Shown here: one piece after another, positions 52,501 to 57,800 of the stretch | Numbering within the stretch: the first letter of the stretch is position 1 | How the letters are laid out: the number at the start of each line of letters is the position of its first letter | DNA from: Sinotaia quadrata | Taxonomy: Eukaryota > Mollusca > Gastropoda > Architaenioglossa > Viviparidae | Assembly (NCBI GenBank): GCA_028829895.1 | Contig: CM054181.1 | Span: forward strand, 933,501 to 997,500 | Reading direction: 5' to 3' | DNA length: 64,000 nt | Translations under genes and position numbers: made by a program | Notes under the pieces: generated by a model | Told to the model about the DNA's origin: nothing | Database searches by the model: none | What the model saw: only the letters and a program-made list of their open reading frames with translations

Positions 52501-54776
52501 CGAGAGAGAGATGTTGAGAGTGTCATTTTAAAATATTCTCTCCCCTTAAAGAACAAGAGAGGTGTTTAGACTATCATTCTCTCCCCTTAAAGAACATTTT
52601 ATCTAAAATATTCTCTCCCCTTAAAGAACAAGAGAGGTGTTTAGACTATCAGAATTTGAAAAACATCTTCAATTAACCACGTGGAAACTTAGCGAAAGAC
52701 AGATAAGTCTTCATTCAAGTGGAGACGCAGCGAAAGATAAATCTTCATTCAAGTGGAGACGCAGCGAAAGATAAATCTTCATTCAAGTGGAGACGCAGCG
52801 AAAGATAAGTCTTCATTCAAGTGGAGACGCAGCGAAAGATAAATCTTCATTCAAGTAGAGACGCAGCGAAAGACAGATCAATCTTCACTCAAGTGGAGAA
52901 AAGACAGAGGCGGACAGACATAAACATAACCAGAAGAGAGAAGGGAGAAAGGAGGAGAAAAGAGTGAAAGATTTTTAGATTAACTTTTCTTTTAAAAACT
53001 TTCTTCAGGTAGTAAGTAACCTGGAGAAAATACGGAAAGACAGAACTATATTTAGATTTTCTTTTACACTTCACAGAGAGAATGTCCAGTTGTCAATTTT
53101 CCTTTTGACGAATATCTCACAGAGGGAAAGATGTAAAGTGTCAATTTTCCTTTAGACGAATGTCTCAGAGAGAGAGAGAGATGTCCAGAAGTCAATTTTC
53201 CTTTTGACGAATATCTCACAGAGAGAGATATGTAAAGTGTTAATTTTCATTTTGACGAATATCTCAGAGAAAGAGAGAGAGATGTCCAGAAGTCCTTTTG
53301 ACGAATATCTCAGAGAGAGAGAGAGATGTCCAGAAGTCAATTTTCCTTTTGTCGAATACCTCGTGAGTTATGATGGACATCTCATGTTGTCTTTATGGAC
53401 ATGTTTGCGTGTGTGGGTGTGTACTTTGTATGTGTGTTTATATGTGTGTGTGAATGGATAAATACTTAGATTACGATTAGGCCTCCTTAAGCATGTGTGA
53501 GTGCGTGTGTGTACTTTGTGAGTGTGTTTATATGTATGTGTGCTATGTGGTGTACTATGTGCTTATATGTGTGCGTGTGTGTCCGTATTAAGAAGAAAGA
53601 AAGATGGCTACTTTGTACTGCACCCACAATTAGCTGAAAACCCCAAAAATGGCTCGCGTGAACACCTTACCCGGGCTCGCTGACGAATTTCACGTGGTCG
53701 AGATCCGAGGCTGTCCTTGACCTAAAGGTGATGCACGTGCGGCTCTGGATATGGTTGAAAGCCTGCTGCACCACGCGCTGTGCTTGCTCACCTAGAAGAG
53801 CGAGACCCAGACACCAGACTGATTCGTTTGTTTGCTCAGCACGAATCAAAATATAAAAAACAGGAAGGGTGTATTCATCCAAAGTCATTTAAACTCACAA
53901 TAATAATGTTGATGGGTTGTCTTTCTGACTCATTTCTAAATACTATTTACATCAAGATGTGAGTACGCACACACACAAAAAAAATGAGCTGACAGAAACA
54001 TCTTCAATATAGTCATAATAGAGATTTTATCATCATTATTATTATGCAATATCGCCATTAAATTACTATAAGCTGAAAGCTAAATAGAATATTATAGACC
54101 AAAGAACAGGAATTCACTTCACACAGCGCGAGACGTCGTGCAAGCCTTGATTGTCTTTTGTTAAAGTGTCCTAACTTCAATATTAAAGAGCAGCTTGTAT
54201 GCTGTCTTGGAGATTGTTTGTGTACATTGGTAACGGCGAAAATCTCGCAGAAATACGCTCTTTTGACTTTGAAATATTATATACATTCTCAGAATACCTA
54301 AACCTAAATCTGTTGACTTTGAAATATTAGGCCTATATACATTCTCAGAATATCTAACCCTAAATCTGTTGATGGAAGCTCATTTGCACGGTAGGTTTTA
54401 TCTAGATTCCTTTTCATTTGGTCTTGAAAATTTCAACGCAAATGTTTATTGTTCAAAAAGAAGAATTTCATTTCCAGACTACCTTTTTGCTTAAACCAAC
54501 CGATTTAAAAGAGGCAGTTTTAAAAATGGGTGACACGCAAGACTTACTGAGAGTGTTGCTGAACTCGTACGGAACCACGCCATCTTTCCACAATCTCATG
54601 TGCAATCGCACTGTCGCCCGTTTAGATCTGGTGTGCGCCACTTCCGGATACAAGTAACTATGGACTTCTTTGTCGAGCACGATGTCACCCTGGTAAAAGA
54701 CACTGCCGCCTGCATGAAGGGCAGTCACGTGGTGTATTATCGAAGTGTCTCAGAGGACTAACAATGTGGAAAAAGA

Positions 54777-54833
<57 letters not shown>

Positions 54834-57800
54834 TGGATCAGAAGTTTTTCGATATGAGCATCTTAGGTTTAAATATCCGTTGATCCTTGCGCGGACGAAG
54901 GCATTCAAGGAGAGACACAAAGAGGATGAGAGCCAGAGAGAGAGGGAGGGGGGAGAAATCCTTTGTAATTATTGTTGGTTTTATTTAAAAATTCGTTATG
55001 AGAGGGAGGGAGGGAGAAATCATACTTTGTAATGACTATTTGTTTTATTTAAAAATTCATCATGAGAGAGAGGGAGGGAGAAATCATACTTTGTAATGAC
55101 TATTTGTTTTATTTAAAAATTCATTATGAGAGGGAGAAATCATACTTTGTAATGATTATTTGTTTTATTTAAAAATTCATTATGAGAGGGAGGGAGGGAG
55201 AAATCCTACTTTGTAATGACGTACTACACGTATGTGATGCACTCTCTAATCAGATAGGACTGAAATTCGTGAAATGACACAAATGATTTATATTACTGAA
55301 ATGACAAGTTTCTTTTGAAAGAAAAGATTGATTGCTGAAATGACAAGATTAATATTGCTGAAACGATACGATTGTTGTTATTGCAAAGTCAGGGCTGTAT
55401 TAGTGAAATGACAAGTCAGATATTATTGAAATGACAACATTGATATTGCGAATGACAAAACTGATATTATTGAAATGGCAAGAATGTAATTGCTGAAATG
55501 ACAAGATTTGCATTAATGAGGTACCTAATGTTGTGTATATACCTACTTTCTACTCTCATCTGACGTACATATCACTGCACTTATAAAATTGGTATTGTAT
55601 ATATTTTCTATATAATTGCATTTTAATTATTTCAACAGATGTATTAATTAACCAATGTTATGATGCGCACTCAGGTCACTAAGTGCATTTAAAAATACAT
55701 TTAAAGCTTTCATATCGGTCATCAAATATGGCATTGTGAAATGCAAACATCTAGTTTTGGCATAATGAATTCCTTGACGTCATCATTTATACATCATTAC
55801 TGAAGAGAGCAACTTATATTACAAGAATACGTCATTACTGAAGAGAGCAACTTATGTTACAAGTATACATTACTGAAGAGAGCAACTTATATTACAAGTA
55901 TACGTCATTACTGAAGAGATCAACTTATGTTACAAGTATACGTCATTACCGAAGAGAGCAACTTATGTTACAAGTATACATTACTGAAGAGAGCAACTTA
56001 TATTACAAGTATACGTCATTATTGAAGAGAGCAACTTATGTTACAAGTATACGTCATTACTGAAGAGAGCAACTTATATTACAAGTATACGTCATTACTG
56101 AAGAGAGCAACTTATGTTACAAGTATACATTACTGAAGAGAGCAACTTATATTACAAGTATACGTCATTACTGAAGAGAGCAACTTATGTTACAAGTATA
56201 CGTCATTACTGAAGAGAGCAACTTCTACAATGTTTTACAAGTACAAAAATCAATGTTTTACAGGTACGCAAATTAAAAATATCTACATGTTTTTGCAGGT
56301 ATACAAATCAGAAATATCAACGTTCTATATAAACGCAAATGAAAAACATCTACAAGGTTTTTCAGGTTTACAAATCAAAAACATCTATAAGATTCTACAG
56401 GTTTACATGTACAGGTCAAAAACATCTACAAGTTTTATGATTCGGAAACATATCCTTTATCAGAACAACACAGTTTTTAATAGCAAATTAAACAAGGTCA
56501 CTTAGCCCCAACGTCGACTCTTGTAACTTTTTTTTTCTTTATAATACCTGTGAGCCATTTTGAATTTTATAGTGCTTGGTTTACACTTGATAGTATCTCA
56601 GTAATGTGATTTTGTCTGTGTATTTGAGAGAGAGAGAGACAGACAGACAGACAGAGTTTACCTGTTGAGAGAGACAGAGAAAGTTTACCTGTTGAGAGAG
56701 ACAGAGAGTTTACCTGTTGAGAGAGACAGAAAGTTTACCTGTTGAGAGAGACAGAAAGTTTACCTGTTGAGAGAGACAGAGTTTACCTATTGAGAGTGAC
56801 AGACAGAGATAGTTTACCTGTTGAGAGAGACAGACAGAAAGTTTACCTGTTGATAGAGACAGACAGAGAGAGTTTACCTGTTGAGAGAGACAGACAAAGT
56901 TTACCTGTTGATAGAGACAGGGGGAGTTTACCTGTTGAGAGAGACAGACAGACAGAGCTTACCTGTTGAGAGAGACAGACACAGAGAGTTTACCTGTTAA
57001 GAGAGACAGACGAAAGTTTACCTGTTGAGAGAGACAGACAGAAAGTTTACCTCTTGAGAGAGACAGACAGAAAGTTTACCTGTTGAGAGAGACAGACTTT
57101 ACCTGTTGAGAGAGAGACAAACAGACAGACAGAAAGTTTACCTGTTGAGAGAGACAGACAAAAAGTTTACCTGTTGAGAGAGAGACAAACAGACAGACAG
57201 AAAGTTTACCTGTTCCTATTGGTCGTAATCCCTGGTCTGGTGGTTTACATAGTGACGGTGGACAGATGTCTGGAATTAAAAATTGGCGAATAATCATAAC
57301 TACCTTTTTACTATAGACGTAATGTGAGTATAAATGACTGCAAGTGTCGGTACGTATTTTGTTATCTTTCAGAGAACGAGTGTGCTTTAGAATGTAACTG
57401 TTGTGTCAATGTATATTTGTATGTGTCTCTGTGTGTATGTCACTGTTGTGTCGATGTATATTTGTATGTGTCTCGGTGTGTATGTCACTGTTGTGTCAAT
57501 GTATATGGTCTCTGGATGTATGTCACTGTTGAGTCAATGTATATTTGCATGTGTCTCTGTGTGTATGTCACTGTTGTGTCAATGTATATTTGTATGTGTC
57601 TCTGCATGCTTGATATTTATTTCAAATGTGCTTGTATGTATGTGTCTTTATATGTGTGTCTGAATAATCAGAGCACATACATATACACGCACACAGACAC
57701 ACACACACAGATAATTATATATATTGCAAACCAGCATAATTATTCCCGGGATTCGAACGTCGTGTCCTGCGATGCTGGATAAGCGAGAAGTACTATTGGA

